A model generated the notes under the pieces. That model was not told where the DNA came from. It saw only the letters and a program-made list of their open reading frames with translations, and ran no database searches. A DNA stretch of 64,000 bases. It comes from Uliginosibacterium paludis. GTDB lineage: Bacteria > Pseudomonadota > Gammaproteobacteria > Burkholderiales > Rhodocyclaceae. A program made the translations under genes and the position numbers. Every line of letters begins with the position of its first letter. Position 1 is the stretch's first letter. Shown here piece by piece: positions 26,924 through 33,548 of this stretch. The stretch covers positions 558,001 to 622,000 of the forward strand of contig NZ_JBDIVF010000002.1 in assembly GCF_039631355.1 (NCBI RefSeq), written 5' to 3'.

Positions 26924-27007
26924 CCCTGCAGTCGAGCGGGACAGCCAAAAGCTGCGCTTTTGGTTCCCTCCGCTTCGCTCCGGCTGCCCCTCACTTCCAC
27001 GTTATGT
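26918..27007 (+). other. attC-2
   Basis: R'' CTCTAAC, inner arms GGGACAGCC and GGCTGCCCC, palindromes AAAAGCTGCGCTTTT and CCGCTTCGCTCCGG, right core GTTATGT. The site is about 90 bases. R'' is the reverse complement of the C2 start (GTTAGAG). Confidence 0.93.
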
Positions 27008-27025
27008 TTCAACCGGGGACTCGCG

Positions 27026-27298
27026 ATGGATCAATTCCTAGACACTCTCTCCAAAATGGATTTCAACCGAGGGCTGGCAATCCTTGCGGTAGTTGGCTTT
27101 GGCGTCTTTGCAATGGTCAAGGTGTTCAAGCATATGAAAGATGGTTTCGGCCCTTTCAATGTACGTATCACCGGCATAGTTATCGTTGCAACTCTTACGA
27201 GTATTCTCGCCGTCATGAACCCGTCTGGTGAAAGTGCAGCAATCGGAATATTGGGTGCAATTGCTGGTTATCTTTTTGGCTACGGCAGCAAGGATTGA
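27026..27298 (+). CDS. Cassette C3 protein, small membrane protein with two helices
   Basis: 90 residues from the ATG at 27026. After an amphipathic start (MDQFLDTLSKMDFNRG) come AILAVVGFGVFAMVKVF, a charged loop (KHMKDGFGPFNV), then ITGIVIVATLTSILAVM and a Gly-rich AIGILGAIAGYLFGYGSKD. That makes two or three membrane segments. The gene is compact within its cassette (19 bases of leader, stop 7 bases before the attC R''). I recognise no family. Small membrane proteins are common integron cargo and some act as toxins or phage-defence effectors, but nothing here proves that. Confidence 0.72.
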   Translation: MDQFLDTLSKMDFNRGLAILAVVGFGVFAMVKVFKHMKDGFGPFNVRITGIVIVATLTSILAVMNPSGESAAIGILGAIAGYLFGYGSKD

Positions 27299-27305
27299 GC
27301 ATGAA

Positions 27306-27401
27306 ACATAACCCTGCGCTCAACCCGGACCGCCCAAAAGCTGCGCTTTTGGGTTCCCTCCGCGCTACGCGCTCCGGCGGCCGGTTAGCTCCACGTTAGA
27401 A
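27306..27401 (+). other. attC-3, more divergent than its neighbours
   Basis: R'' ACATAAC matches the reverse complement of the C3 start (GTTATGT). Inner arms read CCGGACCGCC and GGCGGCCGG instead of the common GGGACAGCC/GGCTGCCCC, keeping pairing by compensating changes. Right core GTTAGAA. Confidence 0.92.
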
Positions 27402-27423
27402 GTCTCATCAATCCGGGGGCAAC

Positions 27424-28020
27424 TTGCGAACAAATTACGTACTCATCGATTACGAGAACGTGCAGCCAGAAGCGATGGCCGTGCTCAACAAGGAGCATTT
27501 CAAAGTCATCGTCTTTGTCGGCGCCAATCAAGCCAAAGTCACCTTCGAGGTAGCATCTGTTCTTCAGCAAATGGGAGAGCGGGCTGAGTACATCAAAATT
27601 ACTGGCAATGGTTCAAACGCTCTCGATTTTCACGTTGCGTACTACATCGGAGCCTTGGCAAGTAAAGAGCCCGACGCTTACTTCCACATCGTGTCAAAGG
27701 ATACGGGCTTTGACCCGCTGATCACGCACCTTAAGACCAAGAAGATATTTGCTTGTCGCTCCAAGGATGTGACCGACATTCCCATCGTGAAAGCTTCAAA
27801 CTCCAAATCACCGAGCGAGAAAATTGCTGTGATCGTTGCTGACCTCAAGCGCAGAGGTGCATCAAAGCCTCGGGCCGTTAAGACACTCACCAGCACCATC
27901 AGCTCAATGTTCCAAAAACAACTCCCCGAGCAGGAGCTTCAGTCGTTACTGAATGAGCTTAAAGAGCAAGGGTTAATCACAGTTGCGGGCACAAAGGTCT
28001 CATATGCGTTACCCGCCTGA
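27424..28020 (+). CDS. Cassette C4 protein, NYN/PIN-like nuclease domain with C-terminal winged-helix-like region
   Basis: 198 residues with a TTG start (no closer ATG fits the conserved N terminus). The NYN pattern is clear: NYVLIDYENVQPEAM with the first acidic pair, VIVFVGANQAKV, NGSNALDFHVAYYIG with the middle Asp, and HIVSKDTGFDPLITHL with the closing Asp. NYN proteins are metal-dependent RNases. The last 65 residues (SEKIAVIVADLKRRGASKPRAVKTLTSTISSMF, then LLNELKEQGLITVAGTKVSY) resemble a winged helix of the OST-HTH kind. A role in RNA cleavage or defence is inferred from the domain only. Confidence 0.85.
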   Translation: MRTNYVLIDYENVQPEAMAVLNKEHFKVIVFVGANQAKVTFEVASVLQQMGERAEYIKITGNGSNALDFHVAYYIGALASKEPDAYFHIVSKDTGFDPLITHLKTKKIFACRSKDVTDIPIVKASNSKSPSEKIAVIVADLKRRGASKPRAVKTLTSTISSMFQKQLPEQELQSLLNELKEQGLITVAGTKVSYALPA

Positions 28021-28023
28021 TAC

Positions 28024-28113
28024 TTCTAACTTTGCAGTCGAGCGGGACAGCCACAAGCTGCGCTTGTGGTTCCCTCCGCTTCGCTCCGGCTGCCCCTCAC
28101 TTCAACGTTATGT
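28024..28113 (+). other. attC-4
   Basis: R'' TTCTAAC pairs with the C4 start GTTAGAA. Inner sequence is nearly identical to attC-2, -5 and -7. Right core GTTATGT. Confidence 0.93.
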
Positions 28114-28128
28114 TTCAGTGAGCATCCG

Positions 28129-28569
28129 ATGACCTATCTCGAATTCATTACTGGAATGACTCAGGTGCTAGCATGGCCAATGCTTATCTTTGTGCTTCTT
28201 TTCTACTATCGAGATAAGCTCACTGAGTTTGCTATCGAAATGCAGGGGGCCAAGCTACAAGTAAAACTTGTCAAAGAGGGAGAGGCGCCAAAAGCAAACG
28301 AGGCATCCTTGGCTGTAAGCCACGAAACGGCTTACTACAAGCTCTACTCGAATGGTGTGCTAGTTCAGAACCTGAAAATCCGTGTAATGCCTGGAATAGA
28401 GAAACTCCCGCTTATCTATCCAATTACCTTTCCAAACGAGCTTTTATCAATTCAGATTATTGGCGAGGACGCCGCTTGGACTACCAGAGCTTCGCTTAGC
28501 AACTGTGATCTAAAAGTTGCACCTTCCAGTCATGAAAGAGAGCTTCAACTGAGGATCTCCGGCGTATGA
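28129..28569 (+). CDS. Cassette C5 protein, membrane-anchored hypothetical
   Basis: 146 residues from the ATG at 28129. One N-terminal helix (GMTQVLAWPMLIFVLLFYYRDKL) is followed by a soluble domain with strands and an Ala/Glu-rich hinge (KEGEAPKANEASLAVSHE). YYKLYSNGVLVQNLKIRV and LPLIYPITFPNELLSIQIIGEDAAW suggest a beta-sandwich, and the ending resembles tail-fibre-like or Hcp-like strand patterns only loosely. No family recognised. The stop lies 2 bases before the attC R'' region. Confidence 0.68.
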   Translation: MTYLEFITGMTQVLAWPMLIFVLLFYYRDKLTEFAIEMQGAKLQVKLVKEGEAPKANEASLAVSHETAYYKLYSNGVLVQNLKIRVMPGIEKLPLIYPITFPNELLSIQIIGEDAAWTTRASLSNCDLKVAPSSHERELQLRISGV

Positions 28570-28570
28570 A

Positions 28571-28666
28571 ACATAACCCTGCAGTCGAGCGGGACAGCCA
28601 ACAAGCTGCGCTTGTTGGTTCCCTCCGTGCTTCGCACTCCGGCTGCCCCTCACTTCCACGTTAGGT
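28571..28666 (+). other. attC-5
   Basis: R'' ACATAAC pairs with the C5 start GTTATGT; extended, TGAAACATAAC matches GTTATGTTTCA over 11 bases. Right core GTTAGGT is a perfect GTTRRRY. Confidence 0.94.
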
Positions 28667-28674
28667 TGCGCTAA

Positions 28675-29139
28675 ATGCCAACGAGTGCATCAGTGAATGA
28701 AACGATCGAATATCTCACGCGGCGGGGAATTTTGCTCCCCAGTCAGCATGTCTCGACAACAGTTTTCGGTAATTCACCTGAACTCTCAGAGGCCCTGATT
28801 GATCTGATTAAACGTGGCATAAAGCGCGCCGGTAGCAGCCTATTATGGTCATTCGAATTTGAAAATGAACCCATTCCATCAGTCAGTGACTGCGAAATTG
28901 TTTTAAATCATCATGATCAACCCGTGGTGGTTACTCGCATAACAAATGTTCGCACCCTTCCTTTTCAGGATGTTCCTGAGCAATATGCTGCACTAGAAGG
29001 AGAAGGTGATTTATCACTCAGTTATTGGCGATCCGTACATTGGAAATTCTTCTCGCAAGAGTGCAAGCGAATTGGTCGCGAACCACATACAACCATGCCG
29101 GTTGTTTGCAATGAATTCGAGGTGTTGCATGTTCTCTAA
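28675..29139 (+). CDS. Cassette C6 protein, ASCH-domain protein
   Basis: 154 residues. The ASCH pattern is visible: LLWSFEFENEPIPSVSDCEIVLNHHDQPVVVTRITNVRTLPFQDVPEQYAALEGEGDLSLSYWRSVHWKFF, ending in MPVVCNEFEVLHVL. It has the diagnostic EGEGD, the YW pair and the VCxxFEV strand. ASCH is a PUA-like fold; members bind RNA, and some hydrolyse N4-acetylcytidine. The N-terminal 45 residues form helices (SVNETIEYLTRRGILL). The gene fills its cassette with a stop 9 bases before R''. Base composition is below the chromosome average. Confidence 0.85.
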   Translation: MPTSASVNETIEYLTRRGILLPSQHVSTTVFGNSPELSEALIDLIKRGIKRAGSSLLWSFEFENEPIPSVSDCEIVLNHHDQPVVVTRITNVRTLPFQDVPEQYAALEGEGDLSLSYWRSVHWKFFSQECKRIGREPHTTMPVVCNEFEVLHVL

Positions 29140-29148
29140 TAACCAGCA

Positions 29149-29244
29149 ACCTAACCTTTCAGTCAACCTGACTGCCCAAAGCTGCGCTTTGGGTTCCCTC
29201 CGTTGCTGCGCAACTCTGGCAGCAGGTTACTTCCAACGTTAGAA
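29149..29244 (+). other. attC-6, divergent inner arms
   Basis: R'' ACCTAAC, extended GCAACCTAAC, is the reverse complement of the C6 start GTTAGGTTGC. Inner arms AACCTGACTGCC / GGCAGCAGGTT differ from the common type but still pair. Right core GTTAGAA. Confidence 0.92.
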
Positions 29245-29262
29245 CTTTCTAGGAGATGCATC

Positions 29263-29553
29263 ATGGGTGGAGCTAAGCGAATGATGGAAGACGATGAAGA
29301 AAAGCGCGGTATCGCAATACAAATCGCACTCGAAGCTGGTGTTCTTGAGCAATGTGAGTTCCACGAAGATTGTCTCTTTGAAGGCGGCGAAGAAATTGAA
29401 GCCGCATACAAGCTCGGTAACTTCAAAATATCCAACGGCGAGTACGGGGATGTATTTGAAAGTCGACGCGAGATGACTGACCTAATTAAAGAGGTGGTCC
29501 AAGACAACTCGGCAGAAGAATGCTATTCGTGTGCAAAGAACCGTGACGACTAA
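29263..29553 (+). CDS. Cassette C7 protein, small acidic hypothetical with Cys pair
   Basis: 96 residues from the ATG at 29263, preceded by AGGAGATGCATC. It begins MGGAKRMMEDDEEKRGIAIQIALEAGVLEQCEFHEDC and ends SAEECYSCAKNRDD, with Cys/His spacing (CEFHEDC, CYSC) that could bind zinc. The middle AAYKLGNFKISNGEYGDVFESRREM is conserved-looking. No named family recognised. The MGGAKR opening is reminiscent of small proteins I have seen annotated only as hypothetical. It is compact within its cassette. Confidence 0.72.
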   Translation: MGGAKRMMEDDEEKRGIAIQIALEAGVLEQCEFHEDCLFEGGEEIEAAYKLGNFKISNGEYGDVFESRREMTDLIKEVVQDNSAEECYSCAKNRDD

Positions 29554-29574
29554 CGGGTCTGTTAAGAAAGTACG

Positions 29575-29664
29575 TTCTAACACTACAGTCGAGCGGGACA
29601 GCCACAAGCTGCGCTTGTGGTTCCCTACGCTTCGCTCCGGCTGCCCCTCACTTCCACGTTACCT
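29575..29664 (+). other. attC-7
   Basis: R'' TTCTAAC (extended GTTCTAAC) pairs with the C7 start GTTAGAAC. Inner sequence nearly identical to attC-2, -4 and -5. Right core GTTACCT. Confidence 0.93.
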
Positions 29665-30011
29665 CGTACGGCGGGGTCGCCGAGACATGCCTGAAGCGTA
29701 GGGTGCGGTGCCAACCGCACCGGATGTTCCCCCCGTACGTAACTGCGTGCGTTATTCCGGGTGGCGGAGTTGGCACTCCGCCCTACGACTGAACGACCGC
29801 TTTTCAACTTCCCGATCGTCCGCAGCGGGTCGAGAGGTGTCTCTCAAAGTCGTGCAAAGCGGCCATCTGCCGGAGCGACTGCTATGCGGATATCATGGAC
29901 GGCAGGTGTCGGCCACCGCGTTCGGCGTAGTTGTAGGGTGGAGTGAAACTCCACCGTATGCGTTGATGAAGGTGGCGGAGTTGGCACTCCGCCCTACGCC
30001 TGAACGCCCTT
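29665..30011. repeat. Palindromic GTAGGGTG/GGCGGAGT repeats filling degenerate cassette C8
   Basis: No gene. Hairpin units include GTAGGGTGCGGTGCCAACCGCACC (29698), TGGCGGAGTTGGCACTCCGCC (29762) and a double unit at 29932-30000 (TAGGGTGGAGTGAAACTCCACC, then GGCGGAGTTGGCACTCCGCCCTA). The same family recurs at 30651 and 31890. The R'' box expected for C8 (AGGTAAC) is missing, so the repeats appear to have replaced the left half of its attC. Confidence 0.75.
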
Positions 30012-30057
30012 ATGGCTCCCTGGTTTTCGCTCTGGCTACCCCTTACTTCGCTAGGCC
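30009..30057 (+). other. Right half of a degenerate eighth attC
   Basis: CTTATGGCTCCCT, then TTTTCGCTCTGGCTACCCCTTACTTC and CTAGG align without gaps, until the last few bases, to attC-7 (CTTGTGGTTCCCT, CTTCGCTCCGGCTGCCCCTCACTTC). About one base in five differs. The left half is absent. Confidence 0.7.
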
Positions 30058-30560
30058 ACAATAATGCTGAAATTTCTGAACTATGTTTTCCCGAAAAAAT
30101 TATAAACATAATAAACGCTGACAAATTAACTCAGCCAGCAGAAGTTGGCATTCTAGTATTTACATTTTCAATCCAGTTTATTCTAAAATCAACCAATAGA
30201 TCACTGCCATGCGGAGAATACTCATTCGTAGAATTGGCGCTCTACGCACTGACATTGGTAATATTTATTGCTGCCTACGTTGCCAATGGCGGTAAAAATG
30301 GAAACAGATTCATTCTAAAGATTTTAACCGTAGGCTCACTGCTTGTTGTTTGGTCATATTTATATATATCAATCGGAATATTTATTGTCTATGAGGTCTT
30401 GCCGTCTTTAATAGAGTCATTTACTAGCCTAGATCTCACTGATGCAGTCCTGTTTCTTAACAGAAACTACAGAAATGTCTACTCGCTAGCTTATGCGCTT
30501 ATATTTCCACCTGTTTTTTGGAATTATTTTTCAAAATTTGAAAGAAATGAGGCGGCGTAG
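30012..30560 (+). CDS. AT-rich hypothetical membrane protein, start uncertain
   Basis: Up to 182 residues. Four or so hydrophobic segments are evident: VGILVFTFSIQFILK, ELALYALTLVIFIAAYVA, ILTVGSLLVVWSYLYISIGIFIVYEVL and SLAYALIFPPVFW. The first 17 codons are translated attC-8 sequence and there is no later ATG, GTG or TTG before the first helix. Either translation really starts in the attC remnant or the native start is lost. Base composition is much more AT-rich than anywhere else in the window, which marks foreign origin. No family recognised. It may be cargo of a ninth, decayed cassette. Confidence 0.5.
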   Translation: MAPWFSLWLPLTSLGHNNAEISELCFPEKIINIINADKLTQPAEVGILVFTFSIQFILKSTNRSLPCGEYSFVELALYALTLVIFIAAYVANGGKNGNRFILKILTVGSLLVVWSYLYISIGIFIVYEVLPSLIESFTSLDLTDAVLFLNRNYRNVYSLAYALIFPPVFWNYFSKFERNEAA

Positions 30561-30898
30561 CTACTTGGCAAGTTATCTGTTTTATTTAGATATGAAAATA
30601 TTTCCGTGAGCCTGGCCATTCAATCCACAGGGGTATTCAAAATCTGCCGCGTACGGCGTAGTTGTAGGGTGGAGTGAAACTCCAATGCATGCGTTTCGAG
30701 GTGGCGGAGTGGGGCTCCCGCCCAAGGCCGTAACCCGGAATAGATGCCCGAATCGTAAGGCCGTAACCCGGAATTCGGGCCCGAGTCGTAGGTCGGAAAA
30801 GCGAAGCGCCTTCCGACTTCTAGAGCGTTGCGCCCCGACTCTTGTTTCTTTTACTGGCAAGCTACGCCCTGGATACTCCCGCCTCAAGATCCCAAAAA
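30561..30898. repeat. Intergenic palindromic repeats
   Basis: No gene. 30656-30733 holds a TAGGGTGGAGTGAAACTCCA / GGCGGAGTGGGGCTCCCGCC unit. 30733-30835 holds AAGGCCGTAACCCGGAAT twice, followed by GTCGGAAAAGCGAAGCGCCTTCCGAC. The latter family also occurs at 34430-34490. Confidence 0.7.
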
Positions 30899-31825
30899 AT
30901 GCATATTTTTACGAGATTCATGAGCGCCGTTGCCATCGCTTCTGTGACGTCGCTTGCCACGGCCTCGCCAAGTCTTGAGCTCGTGATCGATCTTGCCAAA
31001 ACGAAGGCGTATCGAAGCCGGTTCGTGGATTGGAGCAGCGTTGAGCGTGAGGCCCGGGCACGCGAGGAAACAGAGGGTGAGAAGGCCGCGATTCGATTCG
31101 TGGTTTCTGCCCTGGCAGACAAGCACACCTTCTATGTGCCGCCTGCGCCATCCACGCCAAAGTCTTTGCAAGAGAAATCCGATCCGCCCGAGGTCGCCGT
31201 GGTTTTGCCACCGGTTGGCGGGGTTCCGGTATTGCAGATCAACGGATGGTTCGAAGGAGACTTGCCGGAAGCAGCCAGAGCGGTGCGCTCAAGACTCGAT
31301 GAGGTTCTGCGCGGCAAACCATGCGGGTTGATTCTTGACTTCTCGGCGAATCATGGCGGAAACATGTGGCCCATGCTCATGGGTTTGAGCCCGCTGCTTT
31401 CCGAAGGAAAGCTTGGGGCATTTCACCAGGCAAATGGAAGTCGTGACGATATCAGCAAGGTCAATGGCGCCATCGCCTTGAAGGGCGTGGCCGTTTTTTC
31501 GGATTCCTTGCCAATCCAGACTTATGCGGGTGAAATTCCTTTCATTGCAATTTCTATCGGAGCGCACTCTGGAAGCTCCGGAGAACTTACGCCGCTGATG
31601 TTTCTCGGGCAGAAAAACGTGAAATTCTTTGGCGGCAAGACAGCGGGTTTGACCTCTGCAAATCAAGTCCATTCCCTGCCAAACGGTGGCACCTTGATCC
31701 TGACGACTTCAATCGTCGAGGACAGGAATGGTCAGGAATATCCGGATGGCCTCTATCCGGATTTCACGACTGAGCAGCCATTCAAGGATGCTTCGGAATG
31801 GATTTCAGGCAAGTGTTCTGAATGA
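30899..31825 (+). CDS. Secreted S41 family (C-terminal processing) serine peptidase
   Basis: 308 residues from the ATG at 30899. The signal peptide is MHIFTRFMSAVAIASVTSLATA. The S41 core is recognisable: LQINGWFEGD, GLILDFSANHGGNMWPMLMGLSPLL, then AISIGAHSGSSGELTPLMFLGQKNVKFFGGKTAGLTSANQVHSLPNGG. The Ser of SGSSGE is the expected nucleophile and the Lys of GGKTAG the general base. No PDZ domain is visible, so this is a short form like retinoid-binding or tail-specific relatives. It acts in the periplasm or outside. It lies alone between repeat-rich gaps in the accessory zone. Confidence 0.82.
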   Translation: MHIFTRFMSAVAIASVTSLATASPSLELVIDLAKTKAYRSRFVDWSSVEREARAREETEGEKAAIRFVVSALADKHTFYVPPAPSTPKSLQEKSDPPEVAVVLPPVGGVPVLQINGWFEGDLPEAARAVRSRLDEVLRGKPCGLILDFSANHGGNMWPMLMGLSPLLSEGKLGAFHQANGSRDDISKVNGAIALKGVAVFSDSLPIQTYAGEIPFIAISIGAHSGSSGELTPLMFLGQKNVKFFGGKTAGLTSANQVHSLPNGGTLILTTSIVEDRNGQEYPDGLYPDFTTEQPFKDASEWISGKCSE

Positions 31826-32140
31826 TCGGCAAGCACTGCGTGCGTTGATTGACCGCCTACGGCGGGGTAGCACTGGTGCCCGATTCTTAGGGTGCGCTGA
31901 TCGAGGTGGCGGAGTTGGCACGCCGCCCTGCGCCCACTCTCGACTCCCGACTCCCGCCTCCCGCCATGCGCTATCGTGTCCGCATCTGATCCGGGGTGCT
32001 GGCATGGCCCGCCGACTGTGGTCTTGCGCTGTCTTCTTGCGGAGGCAAGACACACATTGCAGCAATGCGGACATGGCGGACGCTGTGCGTTGAGCGGAGC
32101 ATGTCGTGCTCATTCATACGCTATGAGCATGGAGCACCAG
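31826..32140. repeat. Repeat-rich gap with a duplicated leader segment
   Basis: Contains a GTAGCACTGG/GGCGGAGTTGGCACGCCGCC repeat unit (31880-31935) and a CGACTCCCGACTCCCGCCTCCCGCC tract. The segment at 31966-32007 (GCGCTATCGTG, then GCATCTGATCCGGGGT and CATGG) is repeated at 34581-34622 directly before the large secreted protein gene. Here it leads to an ATG frame of only 29 codons at 32003, apparently a relic of a related gene start. Confidence 0.65.
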
Positions 32141-32677
32141 ATGAGCAACAAGCGCTTGTTCGCCGCAATTTTCGTCCTCGCCAGCCTCGTATCGGGGTGC
32201 GCCACGCACATGCCGAATAATGTTGAAGGGGATGCCGGGCTCGGCAGAACCCGGCCGATCATTGTCGAGAACTTCGATTTCAATCCGAAAGGTGCGGTCG
32301 ATGTGAGTGCTGATTCGATCGAAAAACTCAACCTTGAGCTTTCCGAAAACGTGGTCAGCGAGCTGAAGAAAATGGGGTTGCCTGCAAAGCTGGCAGACAA
32401 GAGCGCCCCTGCTCAGGATGCATATGTGCTCAAGGGCCGCATCCTGCAGGTGAATGGTGGCAGCACTGCGCTGCGCATCTGGATCGGCTTTGGCGCGGGC
32501 AGCACGACCGTGACTGTTCGCGGCGAGGTGCTGGACGCAAAGACCGGCGCCCAAGTCCGGAATTTCACCCTGACCCGCCAATCGAACTGGACCTACAGCA
32601 ACAATGAAGCTGCGGTGCGGGAAAACATTGGCGAACTGGCCTCTGATATTGCGGCTCTGTTCAAGCCAGCCGACTGA
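32141..32677 (+). CDS. DUF4410-type lipoprotein
   Basis: 178 residues from the ATG at 32141, 6 bases after a GGAGC site. The lipobox is LASLVSGCATHM. The mature domain reads RPIIVENFDFNPKGAVDVSADSIEKLNLELSENVVSELKKMGLPAKLAD, then AYVLKGRILQVNGGSTALRIWIGFGAGSTTVTVRGEVLDAKTGAQV, the DUF4410 pattern. An S-layer or envelope-linked role has been proposed for the family without proof. It is probably cotranscribed with the EcsC-like gene, which starts 12 bases after its stop. Confidence 0.8.
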   Translation: MSNKRLFAAIFVLASLVSGCATHMPNNVEGDAGLGRTRPIIVENFDFNPKGAVDVSADSIEKLNLELSENVVSELKKMGLPAKLADKSAPAQDAYVLKGRILQVNGGSTALRIWIGFGAGSTTVTVRGEVLDAKTGAQVRNFTLTRQSNWTYSNNEAAVRENIGELASDIAALFKPAD

Positions 32678-32689
32678 TATCGCACAAAC

Positions 32690-33394
32690 ATGTATCCACG
32701 ATGGATGACGGTTATGAACCTGCCAAGCCAGTCTTTGCCGGCATCCTGGATGCTCAAGCTGCTCGACGCACTTCAGCCTGACCATGACGATGTCGCCCGT
32801 CATCTGGCAGACCTGAAGGCCGCGCATCCTGGGCTGGGCGCGCACGCCCTGGCCGAAAAATGGGCGGACAGGATCTGCTGGCGCTACGCCTCGGAAGGCG
32901 CAGCCACCGCGCTGCCCGGGTCGATTCCCGGCTTGGGCACGGCGACCCAGTTCGGCATCGAGGCCAGTGCCATCTCAGCAGACCTTGCCTACATGCTGCG
33001 CTGCATGGCGGGCCTCACCATCGGCGTGGGCCAGATATTCGAACGCGATACCCGCGCCTCATTCAATCAGGACTTCATCCGCGTGCTCGGCCTCTGGTGC
33101 GGGGTGCTCACGCTGGGCAAGGAGGCCACCGTCCGGATGGCTTCGAAAATCGCGATTGCACGCTTCAACCGGGTGCCGGCCGAGGTATTCAAGCGGATCA
33201 ATATCCGCGTTGGCACAACCATCGTCACGAAATACGGCACTCGCCGCGGCGGAATTGCCGTGGGCCGTCTGGTGCCCTTTGGAGTTGGTGCGCTGATTGG
33301 CGGGGGATTCAACCTCGTAACCATGAAAGGCTTCAAGGCCGCCGCGATCCGCTATTACCGGACAGATGAGGCTGTGCTGTATGAGCGGGAGTGA
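32690..33394 (+). CDS. EcsC family protein
   Basis: 234 residues. The EcsC features are a helical start (ARHLADLKAAHPGLGAHALAEKWADRICWRYASEGAATALPGSIPGLGTATQ), the GLTIGVGQIFERD segment and the C-terminal GRLVPFGVGALIGGGFNLVTMKGFKAAAIRYYR. Gly-rich turns suggest membrane association without long transmembrane helices. The first ATG is used, with another possible start at 32714. Function is poorly known; in Bacillus, EcsC belongs to an ABC-transporter locus. Here it follows a DUF4410 lipoprotein. Confidence 0.8.
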   Translation: MYPRWMTVMNLPSQSLPASWMLKLLDALQPDHDDVARHLADLKAAHPGLGAHALAEKWADRICWRYASEGAATALPGSIPGLGTATQFGIEASAISADLAYMLRCMAGLTIGVGQIFERDTRASFNQDFIRVLGLWCGVLTLGKEATVRMASKIAIARFNRVPAEVFKRINIRVGTTIVTKYGTRRGGIAVGRLVPFGVGALIGGGFNLVTMKGFKAAAIRYYRTDEAVLYERE

Positions 33395-33548
33395 TGGAAG
33401 AGCCAGCAGAAGTAGGGCAGGAATAAGTCGCAAAAATTTCGCGAGAGATAGGCTGTTTCAACCGGGTCTGGAAAGTCATGGATTCTGACTGATGTCGCTA
33501 GGCGATACTAATGGTAAATATCATTTTTACTGCATTAATGTGATTTCC

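Larger units (their letters stand above)
26402..30051 (+). mobile_element. Integron gene cassette array lacking an adjacent integrase
   Basis: Cassette limits, cutting between G and TT of each GTTRRRY core: C1 26402-26613, C2 26614-27001, C3 27002-27395, C4 27396-28107, C5 28108-28660, C6 28661-29238, C7 29239-29658 and a degenerate C8 29659-about 30051. Each attC sits 3' of its gene and all point the same way. For C2 to C7 the first 7-11 bases are the exact reverse complement of the cassette's own R'' box. C6, for example, starts GTTAGGTTGC and its attC begins GCAACCTAAC. That is the signature of intact mobile cassettes. No intI was found. Confidence 0.95.

Noticed and set aside
29708..30064. 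118-codon plus-strand frame after attC-7
   Set aside because: It is made of repeat units and the degenerate attC, with no independent protein features.
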